A stretch of DNA of 64,000 bases from assembly GCF_000328475.2 (NCBI RefSeq), contig NC_026482.1, positions 1 to 64,000 on the forward strand, given 5' to 3'. Below the pieces are notes generated by a model, which saw only the letters and a program-made list of their open reading frames with translations, was not told the DNA's origin and ran no database searches. Below, piece after piece: positions 18,448 to 27,946 of the stretch. How positions within the stretch are numbered: position 1 is the stretch's first letter; each line of letters starts with the position of its first letter. Source of the DNA: Mycosarcoma maydis (taxonomy: Eukaryota > Basidiomycota > Ustilaginomycetes > Ustilaginales). The position numbers and the translations under genes are program-made.

Positions 18448-21101
18448 CGGGCAGGCGAAGCGGATCGGGAATGACGATGAGACCGACGATCAACATAGCC
18501 AGCTCGAGGTGAAGGAGAGCGCGATATCGAGTCATCCGTCTCAGAGCCAGAGTAGGACGACACAGATGGTGATCGGCGGCTGGATCGCTTTCTCGGATCT
18601 GCAGACCGTGAGCGAGAACGTGGCGCGCGTCGTCTCGGCACAGGAGAGCGCGAACAAGAACGCGAATAAGAGCCTCTTGGAGTGAGCGAGCGCGAAAATG
18701 ACCGTGACCTGGATCTGGACCTGGATCTCGATCTCGAACTCGAACTCGAACTCGACCTCGACCTAGAAGAATACGATGAATACGAAGCAGATCGTGCGCG
18801 GCGTCTGCCGTGACGTTGGTGCTCAGACGGACTGCGGCTGCGGCTGCGGCTGCGGCTGCGACTACGACTACGACTACGACTACGACTGCGACTGCGACTG
18901 CGACTGCGACTGCGGGAAGAATACGAGCGGCTCGAGTAGGAGCGCGAGGAGTACGAACGTGATGAGCGAGATCTGGAAGAGTAAGATCCGGACCCGGACG
19001 AGTAGGAGCGTGACGAGCGCGAGTAGGAAGAGTAAGAAGTTCTGCTGCGCGAACCCGTACTGCTAGACAGGACACTGGATGAGTCGGAGTCACTATTGTC
19101 CGAGCCTCGTGCTGCCAAAGCAGCTTGACGCTGCGCCAACAATAATTTGGGAGCATTTTTGAGATACTCGCGCATTTCTTCCGTCAATACACCTAAGCCG
19201 ATCGACGTGAAGTAGTTGATCGAGAAGCGTGTGCTCTTGGGATTGTCTGTAGGGAAAAGACCCTTCCAGTTTTCTTGCAAGCTGGGCTCCTTGAAACGCT
19301 CAGCGAGCTCCTTGAGGCCAAGCTGCTGCTGCATCTCTTGAAACATGATCTTGACAAAGATTCTCGAACTGCTTGTGGTATCTTCCTCGTTCATGTGGAT
19401 GACAGACATGGATGCCCAGCTGATACTATCAGTAGAAAAGAGGTGGCCAAAAAACCGGGCAATGTTTCGCAGTCGATTTGTCTCGTAGCGATGGATGGTA
19501 TCGTAGTAGTTACTAAAACTCTGCGCAAATGTATCGGCCCATTTCCGATGCAGCTTGCAGAAGCGTTCGCCCATGTTGCCGTAGAATTTGCTGTAGGTAC
19601 GCTCCTGCGAGCAACATTCGACAATCATGTTGCAGAGCTCAATGTCTTGGCCTTCCGGCACCTCAAGTTTGAGCAGCTTGTGCACGCTCTCTTCAAAGTC
19701 GAGTGAGGACATGATGGTGAGATAGATGGTCCTTCGGAGGTTGATAAGATTTGTTTCGGTCCTGTCGTGAATCTCGAGCTGACGCTGAGCATCGTCTGGG
19801 CCCTCGCCAGCCTCGTCGTCGGAGCTATCGTCAGAGCTGCTGCCGCTCTCGCTATCAGCTTCAGAACCGGTTTTGTCACTGTCAGAATTTTCGCCGAGAA
19901 TCTCAGCTTTGATAGAACGATATCGTTCCTCGTTTTCGACAAATTCTGGATCCATTTTAAAGACATTGAGACCCTCTTCGATGTTGAGTTGATCGTCCAA
20001 ACTGATACGATGGGTGATTTGGTCGTCCTCTTCGACTAGGTCAAGCGCGTCGGGAATGCGTGGATTTTCCTTGAATCCTTCGCGTCGCACCTGAGATAGC
20101 ACCTCGATCATGTATTGCACACGTTTGCTTATTTCTCCTTCGTAGAGGACGGCTCGGAAGCGGTCAAAGATGCTATTGTTCGCTTTAGGCGCTTCCTCGG
20201 TAAGGAAAGCACCAACCTCGCGCATAAAACCAACTGCGATCTCGACACTATCGTCGGTGGGCTTTTCAAGAAGAAGAACGAGAATTTCGAGGGCGAGAAC
20301 TTCGTGCACGACCCTCTGGTTGACGAGATGGGCGAGAAACATGGCAGTCGAGTTGCAGACTGCCTTATCGTTACGCTTGAAGGAGCGTCGGAACTGCGAT
20401 ACCAGACGAACAGCGAGCAGCTCTCCGATCATGGGAAGTTTGGTGTTGACAATAGCTGTGAGCGCAGCAAAGACGGGGGTGAATGATAGTGAGAGCGCTT
20501 GCGCGCGCATGATGGAGCGGCAGTAGAGGCCACGGCCACGAATGAGGTTGGCACCGCCGAAGAGTTCGGGGACGATGCTCTTGATGTTCTCCACGGCCAC
20601 TTTGTTGACGAGGCCGGTGATGCTCTTTTTGAGAGCGTCCCAACTCATTCGCTGATACTCGACACTACCAGGGTCGGCTGCAGCGGCTTCGGCCATGAGC
20701 GCCTTGAGACGTGCCGGCGGAACATATGCTCCACCAGACTTGGTAGCGGATAGCTGCGCTAGGGTTGAACGAAGAGCCTCGCCCTTGGCGGCGATTTCAA
20801 GTGTCTTTGCATTCTGCTCTAAAGCCTCGCGCGCCCGAGTAGTGTTCTTCCTTTCTTCTGTGCTCTCATCGCTATTCGACGACTGTGAGCGATCTCTGCT
20901 CGATCTTCTTCTCCTTCTTGACCTTGGCGGTGGCGACCTGGATCTCGAAGGAGAACGCGACGAAGTGCTGCGTGAGGAAACAGACCGGGTAGGTGACCTC
21001 TTGCGCTTGTGTGCAGTAACACCCGCATCTGGCGGCGAAGACCTTGATGAATCACTCTGAAAACCTAGTCCGCTGCTTGGAGAACGTTCTCGAGAAGGCA
21101 T
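18441..21101 (-). CDS. cwc22: Pre-mRNA-splicing factor Cwc22
   Basis: A spliceosome component that, in animals, also loads eIF4A3 of the exon junction complex. The frame gives 886 residues from the ATG at 21101 (the frame is open slightly further upstream without an ATG). Order: an N-terminal Ser/Arg-rich stretch (1-80), a MIF4G domain (about 155-345, with SWDALKKSITGLVNKV and LFGGANLIRGRG, typical of Cwc22), an acidic serine patch (about 400-430), an MA3 domain (about 450-570), then a C-terminal RS domain of over 200 residues, with an unbroken (SR)n run encoded by degenerate tandem repeats at 18700-18910. Human CWC22 also has an RS-rich tail, while yeast Cwc22 lacks it. Convergent with the NMN adenylyltransferase gene. 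Confidence 0.94.
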   Translation of the reverse strand: MPSRERSPSSGLGFQSDSSRSSPPDAGVTAHKRKRSPTRSVSSRSTSSRSPSRSRSPPPRSRRRRRSSRDRSQSSNSDESTEERKNTTRAREALEQNAKTLEIAAKGEALRSTLAQLSATKSGGAYVPPARLKALMAEAAAADPGSVEYQRMSWDALKKSITGLVNKVAVENIKSIVPELFGGANLIRGRGLYCRSIMRAQALSLSFTPVFAALTAIVNTKLPMIGELLAVRLVSQFRRSFKRNDKAVCNSTAMFLAHLVNQRVVHEVLALEILVLLLEKPTDDSVEIAVGFMREVGAFLTEEAPKANNSIFDRFRAVLYEGEISKRVQYMIEVLSQVRREGFKENPRIPDALDLVEEDDQITHRISLDDQLNIEEGLNVFKMDPEFVENEERYRSIKAEILGENSDSDKTGSEADSESGSSSDDSSDDEAGEGPDDAQRQLEIHDRTETNLINLRRTIYLTIMSSLDFEESVHKLLKLEVPEGQDIELCNMIVECCSQERTYSKFYGNMGERFCKLHRKWADTFAQSFSNYYDTIHRYETNRLRNIARFFGHLFSTDSISWASMSVIHMNEEDTTSSSRIFVKIMFQEMQQQLGLKELAERFKEPSLQENWKGLFPTDNPKSTRFSINYFTSIGLGVLTEEMREYLKNAPKLLLAQRQAALAARGSDNSDSDSSSVLSSSTGSRSRTSYSSYSRSSRSYSSGSGSYSSRSRSSRSYSSRSYSSRSYSSRSRSRSRSRSRSRSRSRSRSRSRSRSRSPSEHQRHGRRRARSASYSSYSSRSRSSSSSSSRSRSRSRSRSRSFSRSLTPRGSYSRSCSRSPVPRRRAPRSRSRSADPRKRSSRRSPSVSSYSGSETDDSISRSPSPRAGYVDRRSHRHSRSASPARR

Positions 21102-21943
21102 CCTTTTATGCAATTTGCCGAAGTAAGACGTACAGACCCAAGTCTTAATTGAGTTCAGGTGCGATCAGAGCAACGCCGTTCGCAGTGGTGGGCTGAAGTG
21201 CGAAATACGTCGTTTTGCTGCGTGAGGGCCTTATCCTTCAACTGGTGCCAGCAGGGCCGTAATTGCGAGTCGAAGAATGAATCTGCTGAGCTGGCCGGTG
21301 AAGTTGATGGTGGGCACGAGATAGTCAGCAATCGTAGTTGTCGAGAGTATCTGGAATGTTGGTAAGTAGGGTTTGACTGGAAGAGACTAATCTTAGCGCG
21401 TGTTGAGCGCGACTTAGCATTCACGATTGGATCCGCTCATGCGGCATATTTCCAGCAAAGGCTCTGGAGGAAATTCTTCCTCTGCTCACAAGGCCGTGTC
21501 CCGAGAAATTCCACTTGTTCAGCTCGATTCAAGCTCTGGAAGAGACCACTACCAGCATCGTTGTGGCCCTTCCGAGCTAAGTAATGGAGCTCAGGCTCAA
21601 CCATGTTGTACAGATGGCCAGAGCTGAGGCGATGCATGAATGTGCTAGGTCTCAAATTCAAATTCAAACCAGACTATAGTACCGTGTGGATAGAATACAG
21701 TTACGATTGGACGGAGAGAGGATACTACTTTGAGAAAGTGCGGTCTGAGTATAACTGTGTGGAAGCGCAGATCTTCTTGCGCTGTACAAGCAAGAGGTGT
21801 TGGAAGTAATGATCGGAGCACAGTGAGGTCAGGCAGTGTCGAACATTTCGGATTCCTCTATTGACCTTGCCCGTAAGATCGCAATGTCTGGCTTCACGGG
21901 GTCACAAGATGTGATCTGAAGGGCGATTAGATGTCAGCTCGTT
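21102..21943. other. Intergenic between cwc22 promoter and coa6 3' end
   Basis: An 842-bp spacer. A short plus-strand frame (about 21636-21809) with an aromatic-rich product is visible, but it lacks homology I recognise and has no supporting context, so I do not call it. No repeat or RNA gene is seen. Confidence 0.45.
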
Positions 21944-22419
21944 TCAGAATTTAGAGGCACCTGATTCGGCTTGAGCATACATCATCTTCTGGCGCTCCTC
22001 AAGCACTCGTCTCTTGTTGAAGTAGTCTACCTGCGTTAGACGATAGCAGAACAGGTGAAAGGTCAGAAAGAAAAGTTAGGCGCTTCGTTTCATCGGACTC
22101 CCTTCCGAAACCTGCTTCTACTCTCTTCTCTCCTACTCACCCAACTTCTGGCGCAATTGGACTCATACCCTTGTCGTTCGGCGAGACAAGGGTCTTGCTT
22201 GCGCGCTTCCTCGCTTGTCTGCTTCTTCTCCTTCGCCAGCCTTTCTTGTTCCTCCTTGGCAGCCTTTCCAACGGGGCCTCTTCCGTCGCTCATATCTGTT
22301 CCCGGAGGGATTGTGACACCTTTTCGAGTCAGGCACGCAAAGTAGCTATCGCGATGCGACCAGCATGCTTTGCGCTCGTTCCTCGTCGGCGCCGGTGCTG
22401 GCTCGGGCGTAGCCAGCAT
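21944..22419 (-). CDS. coa6: Cytochrome c oxidase assembly factor 6
   Basis: A small intermembrane-space protein that helps deliver copper to the CuA site of cytochrome c oxidase. Two exons, 22419-22141 and 22030-21944, flank a 110-nt intron (22031-22140; GTGAGT donor, GCAG acceptor) in phase 0, giving 121 residues. The protein shows the family's paired cysteine helices: CWSHRDSYFAC (CX9C) and CLAERQGYESNC (CX10C), followed across the splice join by W-VDYFNKRR, which is the conserved end of Coa6. The start at 22419 is the first in-frame ATG; a GTG six codons upstream is ignored. The intron splits the conserved W-V-x-Y-F block, and reading through it would produce a wrong Arg-rich tail. No N-terminal presequence is expected, because CX9C proteins use the Mia40 route. 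Confidence 0.93.
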
Positions 22420-23069
22420 CGTTGTGGTCGTTGTCACTGCTCGGGCTCGTCCGCGACCTTTGCACAGCTAATGACTGTCGTTCGGCTGATCCGCACCTGC
22501 TGGATGGAAATCGTCCGAAATGGTGTAGAAAGGCCTCAAGGCGAGTGTGATGTAGCGGAAAAGTGTAACGGTGAATGCAAGTGTGGCTTGGTTGCGAGAG
22601 TGAATCGTGAATGATGAGAGATTTTGAACGTGGGCGTGTCAAGTGGAGAAGGAAGGCGTTGGATTTGGGCGTAGCCAACGTTAACACTCCAGCTTTTTAA
22701 CCGCGTCTCGCTCAACAAATCACGAATCACTCACGACTAAATCTTGAGCATCAAGCAAAACACTCGTGAAGCCTCGTCAAATGTTGTTTGCCTCGAAAGA
22801 ACTTTCCGTAACCATTTGCAGTCACACCTCATCTTGTCTAGATGAGGCAGATGACCAGCTTATGGAGTAGACAGGAAGCATGAGCAAACGCAGAGGAGCA
22901 AGGCCCCTGGCCTTCCCTTCCTGAAGAGTTCTCTTTTGGTCGACTCGCCGATATATAGGTGGCTGTTGTCTGCAGAAGCAACCAGTGTGTGACCATTCGA
23001 GCCTCATTTGTGTCCCTGAGTTCGCTAATCTTCTCTGACTCAGACCCCCACACAGCTACATCTGGCACC
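22420..23069. promoter_or_regulatory. Divergent promoter region, coa6 / hydrolase
   Basis: A 650-bp gap between divergent genes. A TATA-like ATATATA lies at 22951-22957, about 113 bp before the hydrolase ATG and correctly oriented for it. A copy of the CACGAATCACTCACGA micro-motif lies around 22719-22736. Nothing else is recognisable. Confidence 0.5.
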
Positions 23070-24454
23070 ATGAGAAGCATCCTCGTCTCGCTTTTTTTCG
23101 GCTACCACTTGCTTTTTGTTCCTTGGATCACTGGAGCCAGCGCCGATGCGGATGACTCGACCGACATCTTGATCTCCTTCGCTCAGTCGATCATGAATGA
23201 CACCACGCCCTTTCCCTACCACGCTTCCATCTCCTCATGGTATGAGACTTTCTTGCAGGTTGCTCTGCAGCGAAAAGCATGGCCTGTGGATGGCTATGCT
23301 GACGAAACCGACTTTGCACCCATCTTCGCGCTTCTTGAAGCTACTTATCCGGACCAGACCGTCAATGATCTTCAAGACGATGAATGGGCCGATGCCTTCA
23401 ACTTTAAAGGTCAAGAGCTCCTTCAGATCGCCGACAGTCTACGAGCAAACAATTCAACCCAGAATGCCACCATCTATTACATGTGAGTGTTCGCAGTCCC
23501 AACCCCTGAATCTTGCTCAATAAGCTGAACTTGACTGTTGGCGCCTGTGACTATAGGCGAGCTGCCAATGTCTTTCGGCTTGCCTACTTCCCATGGGTTC
23601 ACGAGAAAACCAGCCAGTCCAGAGCCAAATTGTATGCATGGAAGATGGACAAACACGCCTTCAAGCAAGCGTTGAGTTCGATCAACGCCTTTTACTATTC
23701 GAAAACGAGTGCAACTCTTGCAGGTGACGAAGCCTTTGACATTCCGCTTCGTGTGTACAAAGCAAAAAATGTCAATGGGGCTCAGCCCGTTGTCGTTATC
23801 ATCACGGGGCTCGACCACTATCACACTTTTATGCTCGATCACATCTCGGCGTTGACCTCGTATGGTTTTACTGTGATCACGGTTGCCATGCCAGGAACCG
23901 CCGACTCACCCATCACAGGCAAGGACGAGAAAGCCCAAGAGCAATACTGGACCAGCATTGTCGATTGGATCTCGTACAATCCAGAATTGTTCGATGCAAG
24001 CTGTGTCAGCTTCTGGGGCATCTCTGCGGGTTCATACTGGGCGTTGAGAGTCTCGCGTGTCGAGAAAAGTCGAGTCCGTAGAGTCGTAAGCCAGGGAACA
24101 GCAAGCCACTATGCGTTCACGAGGACCTGGCTTGAAGCGGCAGAGAAGCTTGCTTACCCTGTCAGCCTACAACGTGCCTTGGGCCAATCCTTCGGCTTCG
24201 CCGATCCCGAGTCGTTCAAGAATGAAGTGGAGCAGTACTCACTGTTGCGTCAAGGCCTTCTTGATCAGAATGCGGCCGAGTTAATCGCGGTCAATGGAGA
24301 ACAGGACACTATTTTCCCCATCGATGACCAGCGCATCCTGGCAGAACATGGCCCAGGAGCGCTGCTGCGATGGTTCCCGCACATGGGTCACAACGGTGAA
24401 CCTCTCAGTAGTGCTTGGCTGTATGATTTTTGGCAGCAACGTGGGGCTTGTTGA
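23070..24454 (+). CDS. Secreted alpha/beta hydrolase, Ayg1/FrsA-like
   Basis: Predicted serine hydrolase of the family containing Aspergillus Ayg1 (polyketide chain-shortening in melanin synthesis) and bacterial pseudooxynicotine hydrolases. Exons 23070-23482 and 23557-24454 join across a 74-nt intron (GTGAGT...TATAG), giving 436 residues. The N-terminal helical cap is followed by the hydrolase fold: the oxyanion strand VVIITGLD, the nucleophile elbow GISAG (Ser about 294), an acid in NGEQDTIFP and the histidine in HMGHNG near the end, so the triad looks complete. Unlike Ayg1, residues 1-25 look like a secretory signal peptide (Arg, then a hydrophobic core ending in GASA), and Asn-X-Ser/Thr sites (NNST, NAT) sit in the cap. 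Substrate unknown; no polyketide synthase or laccase gene is nearby. Confidence 0.88.
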
Positions 24455-24609
24455 TCAATGCTGCCCGTATTTGCCATTTTCTACCTCGCACTGATGAATC
24501 TGTTGAAATGTCGGTCTCGCATCGTACTTTTGCTCTGCATTCGCTATGTTGGTGTTAGAAGCTGTGATCAAATATTGAAATTGAGCCCCCACAAGATTCT
24601 CTATAGCGC

Positions 24610-25021
24610 CTAACCGAAGAACGAGCCAGAGCCTCCAGGAGCACCGCCCTGTGCAGCTTGACCCATGGTTTGCATGAGCTCGTTTACCTTGCCGTTGACA
24701 GCAAAAAATTTGCTTACACAACTGTTTCGGACATCGAAGCCAGCATCACGTGGAGTCGAATGGGAGTTAGTGGCATATATCGATCGCGCAGGAAAAGCGG
24801 AATGAGAAGTCTTACCGGTCAATGCAGATGCTTTCGCCCTTGTTCAGGTCGGGCTCGGCATATCTTGTCGAGATGCATTTGGCGTGGCAAGACGAGACGA
24901 GACGGTTGAACACGTCGGTGACCATGTCGAGTTCGGCGGTGGCAGCTTCGATTTGAGCCGAGCTGACAGCGGCGTTGCCAGCGCTTGCAGAGGAAGCGCC
25001 TCCGAGTCCAAAGAGAGACAT
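24610..25021 (-). CDS. tim10: Mitochondrial import chaperone Tim10
   Basis: Partners with Tim9 in the intermembrane space to escort carrier and other membrane proteins to TIM22 or the SAM complex. Exons 25021-24816 and 24721-24610 join across a 94-nt intron (24722-24815; GTAAGA donor, ACAG acceptor), giving 105 residues. The twin CX3C motif is complete only after splicing: CHAKC in exon 1, and CIDRC with its last Cys supplied by exon 2. The segment [12 protein letters not shown] and the [10 protein letters not shown] block are typical of Tim10 rather than Tim9. A Gly/Ser-rich tail ending FFG follows. Start at 25021 is the first ATG. It is convergent with the hydrolase gene (155 bp between stops) and in tandem with the sugar transporter. 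Confidence 0.95.
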
Positions 25022-25670
25022 GACGTGACGTTGTTATTGAGATGGATCGAGGTGGATTTGAAAGTGAAGATCCGAGAGTCATGCGGTGACAAGCAAAGGT
25101 AGAAAAGCAAAACCCCGATATGGCTCCGATTTCCGAAATATTCATTCCGAGTTTGCAACGCCAGCCTTACATAGTTATCCACAATTGGACCATAGACTTG
25201 AACTTTGATTCCTGTGATTGTGCTCGGCATGCATGATATTCACAATTCATGTGATTCGGGCAAGCCGATTCTGCATTCACGATTCGTGATTCATGATTAC
25301 AAATACGACTGTGTGGTCGCGTCTGCAGCATCCGCACGACTCGAAGGTACAGTACTAAAACCTTGCTTGCTTGCACAATTCCCTCATTGCATGTACGTCC
25401 AACAATCCTGAATACACAAGCTAGCCATGATTGGTAGGATACAAAGTAATTAATTGTAACACGCGAAGATAAAGTGAAAGGAAAAGATACAAAATGCCGG
25501 ATTGCCTTCATCCTTATAACCTGAAAGAGTCGTAGGAGAAAGGGTTCAGACATAGAAGCGAGGTCCATGCAGTGCATCAGTCCAGGGCCCTTGATGAGGC
25601 CAGACGTATGATATGATGGGGAAGAATGTGACTGGTATGTTGAAGATCTGTCGTTCCAGTGAGGGCAAGA
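25022..25670. other. Intergenic; tim10 promoter and transporter 3' flank
   Basis: A 649-bp gap. A micro-repeat cluster (CACGATTCGTGATTCATGATT) lies at about 25276-25298, with the related ATTCATGTGATTCGGG next to it. No gene is seen. Confidence 0.5.
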
Positions 25671-27290
25671 TCACGCCACTTGAAGAGGATTGGACTTGTT
25701 CTTCTCCTGCTCGTCAGGTAGCGCCGAAGGAGAGTTGCTCCACTCGCCCACCTCGCTTGCCTGACCCGAATCCTTCTCCTTGATCTGGTCTCGCGAAGTG
25801 TAGCCAGCAGGCACCCACTTGGTTGAGTTCCAAGGCTTACAGTTGGGGTCGTTGTACATGGCGTCTACGTCCTCAAGCGTCAGGTCAGCCGACTCGTAAA
25901 CAAAGAAAAAGGCGATTAGACAGTTGGCCAAATTACAGCCAGCGAACACAAAGCCGTAGGCAAAGTTGATATCGTTGGCGATGGGCGAACTGAAGTACGA
26001 GATGAGGAAATTGCTGATCCAGTTGCTGAGGGTCGCCAATGAAGCTTGCTTGGCACGTGTGCGGTAACTGAAGCTCTCGCCGATCCAAATCCAGATACCG
26101 GGAGCCCAGGTGGAAGCGTAACCGAGAATGAAGAAGCAAGCAGCCACAATCAGCAGCTTTCCGATACCCGACGAGATCTGCTCGGGCTGTGGGCCGCCTA
26201 CTACACCAGCAATAGCAAATACAAAGAGCCAGAACGACTGCCAAGCCGCACCGTAGATGAGAGGCCACCTACGGCCGAAACGCTCGAGTACGTAGAGACC
26301 GAGGAAAGTGCATACAAAGTTGACAGCACCCAGAATGATCTGTGTGACGAACGAATCATCAAGACCAGCGCTTCGGAAGATCGCGGTTCCGAAGTAGAAG
26401 AAGTAGTTGGCACCGGTAAACTGCTGACCGGCTTGGAGTGCCATTCCGAGAAGCGTTCGATAGAGAGTCTTGTGCTGCGGCTTGAAGCAGTCCAGCCAGC
26501 CAGCCTCCTCTAGCTTCTCGTCTGCCTTGACCATGGAGACGATCTCGCGGTATTCAGCTTCCACCCATGGATTTCCGTCGCCGTACTTGGCACCACGAAC
26601 CGCAGCGCATGCCTTGTACGCCTCCTCGTTGCGGCCCTGAGCGGCGAGCCATCGAGGTGATTCGGGGCAGAAGAGAATGCCGATGGCGAGAATCGAGGAG
26701 AAGAAGATGCCAAGGGCGATAGGAACTCTCCACTGGCCCGAGTTAGAGTAGTCTCGGGTACCAATGTTGGTGCAATAGGCCAAAAGGATGCCCAGCGTGA
26801 TGAAAAGCTGATAGGTTCCAACAAGAGCACCTCGTACCTGTCGTGGTACCGTTTCAGATTGGTACAAGGGAACAGCAGCAGAGAGTGCGCCGACTCCGAG
26901 TCCAGTGACGAGACGACCGATGGCGACCTGGTACCAAGCGTAGAAGGAGGTCACCTGAATGATGACGCCAATGTCAAAGACGATGCATTCGACGACCATG
27001 GCGTATCTTCTACCCAGCTTGTCGGCAAGGGGAGCACCGATGAGTACGCCAATAGCAGTTCCGACACTCAACAGCGAGACGACAACGCCTTCGATCCACG
27101 GGTTCCAGCTCTTTCCGCCTGTGGCCGAAGGGTCGTCGATGGTAGCGAAGCGAGCACGAAAGTCGGACATCTCGAGTAAACCGCTGATCTGACCAGTGTC
27201 CCAGCCGAAGAGGAAGCCACCCATGGAGGCGAGTGCTGCAATGAAGATGGTGAGGGCGCCAATAGGCGTCCCTCGAACCTGGAAGACCAT
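25671..27290 (-). CDS. Sugar (hexose) transporter, MFS
   Basis: A 539-residue plasma-membrane sugar transporter of the major facilitator superfamily, without introns. About twelve hydrophobic helices are visible. Family signatures are present: FLFGWDTGQISG in helix 1, GRRYAM in the loop after helix 2, GRLVTGLGVGA, PLYQSE, FCPESPRWL at the end of the first half, and ERFGRRWPL in the second half. The C-terminal tail is short and lacks the long Snf3/Rgt2-type sensor extension, so transport rather than sensing is likely. The start at 27290 precedes a typical hydrophobic N-terminus; the frame is open 68 codons upstream, but that part is Ser/Pro-rich and unlike transporters. Closest relatives are probably fungal high-affinity hexose carriers such as smut Hxt1, but exact orthology cannot be told. 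Confidence 0.93.
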   Translation of the reverse strand: MVFQVRGTPIGALTIFIAALASMGGFLFGWDTGQISGLLEMSDFRARFATIDDPSATGGKSWNPWIEGVVVSLLSVGTAIGVLIGAPLADKLGRRYAMVVECIVFDIGVIIQVTSFYAWYQVAIGRLVTGLGVGALSAAVPLYQSETVPRQVRGALVGTYQLFITLGILLAYCTNIGTRDYSNSGQWRVPIALGIFFSSILAIGILFCPESPRWLAAQGRNEEAYKACAAVRGAKYGDGNPWVEAEYREIVSMVKADEKLEEAGWLDCFKPQHKTLYRTLLGMALQAGQQFTGANYFFYFGTAIFRSAGLDDSFVTQIILGAVNFVCTFLGLYVLERFGRRWPLIYGAAWQSFWLFVFAIAGVVGGPQPEQISSGIGKLLIVAACFFILGYASTWAPGIWIWIGESFSYRTRAKQASLATLSNWISNFLISYFSSPIANDINFAYGFVFAGCNLANCLIAFFFVYESADLTLEDVDAMYNDPNCKPWNSTKWVPAGYTSRDQIKEKDSGQASEVGEWSNSPSALPDEQEKNKSNPLQVA

Positions 27291-27840
27291 GGCGGGCAGG
27301 GGAGACAGAGGGGAGGGGAGCCAGGAAAGGAGCAAATGGAAACGATGTCTTGAGGATGTAGGAGGGATAGCGGGGCACACTGGTAAATGTTTGCGTTGAG
27401 TGTTGACCAGAAGGGGTTTGAAGGTGTCGAGACGTACGCTGAAAGGGAAGGAGCAAGAGGGTTTATATTGTCGGTATAAGTTGCGCGCCGCCAAGACGAC
27501 TCAGACTGACGTTCTGGGAAGGAAAAAAGAAGGGGCGCCGGGGGAGGGGGGCCGCAGCTGTCCATTTTTCTGTTTAGGATCAAAGACTGAGCACGGGTTG
27601 AAGGCCGATGGGTCGCAGAAAGCGGAGGGCGCAGATCGTCGGATGTCGGTCCAAAGGGAGGCATGTACGCAAGACTTAACCCACCAATGACGGCCAACCA
27701 GAGCCGAACCCAAAGGAAACACAGCGCAGCATCCAACTTGAATCTTGCAAACATGAAAGTTTGCCAAGCGTCAGCATCTTGCTTGTCAAGTCTTGGGTGG
27801 AGCGTAGCAGCTGACCACGCTTGCCAAAGAGACAAATTAC

Positions 27841-27946
27841 GAACACGAATCGTGAGTTGTGAGTTGTGAGTCGTGAGTCGTGAGTCGTGAATCGTGAATC
27901 GTGAATCGTGAATCGTGAATCTAAACCCGAATCACGAATCGTGAAT
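27841..27946. repeat. Array of GTGAATC/GTGAGTC micro-repeats
   Basis: About a dozen head-to-tail 7-bp units, first GTGAGTT/GTGAGTC, then GTGAATC, closing with an inverted CACGAATCGTGAAT. It is the densest copy of a motif that recurs in nearly all longer intergenic gaps of the window and in none of the coding regions noted. Confidence 0.85.

Noticed and set aside
21636..21809. Short plus-strand frame with an aromatic-rich product
   Set aside because: Under 60 codons, no signal peptide, no homologue recognised and no conserved context.
27068..27835. 255-codon minus-strand frame upstream of the sugar transporter
   Set aside because: It overlaps the transporter start in another frame, has a Ser/Pro-rich product and no recognised domain.
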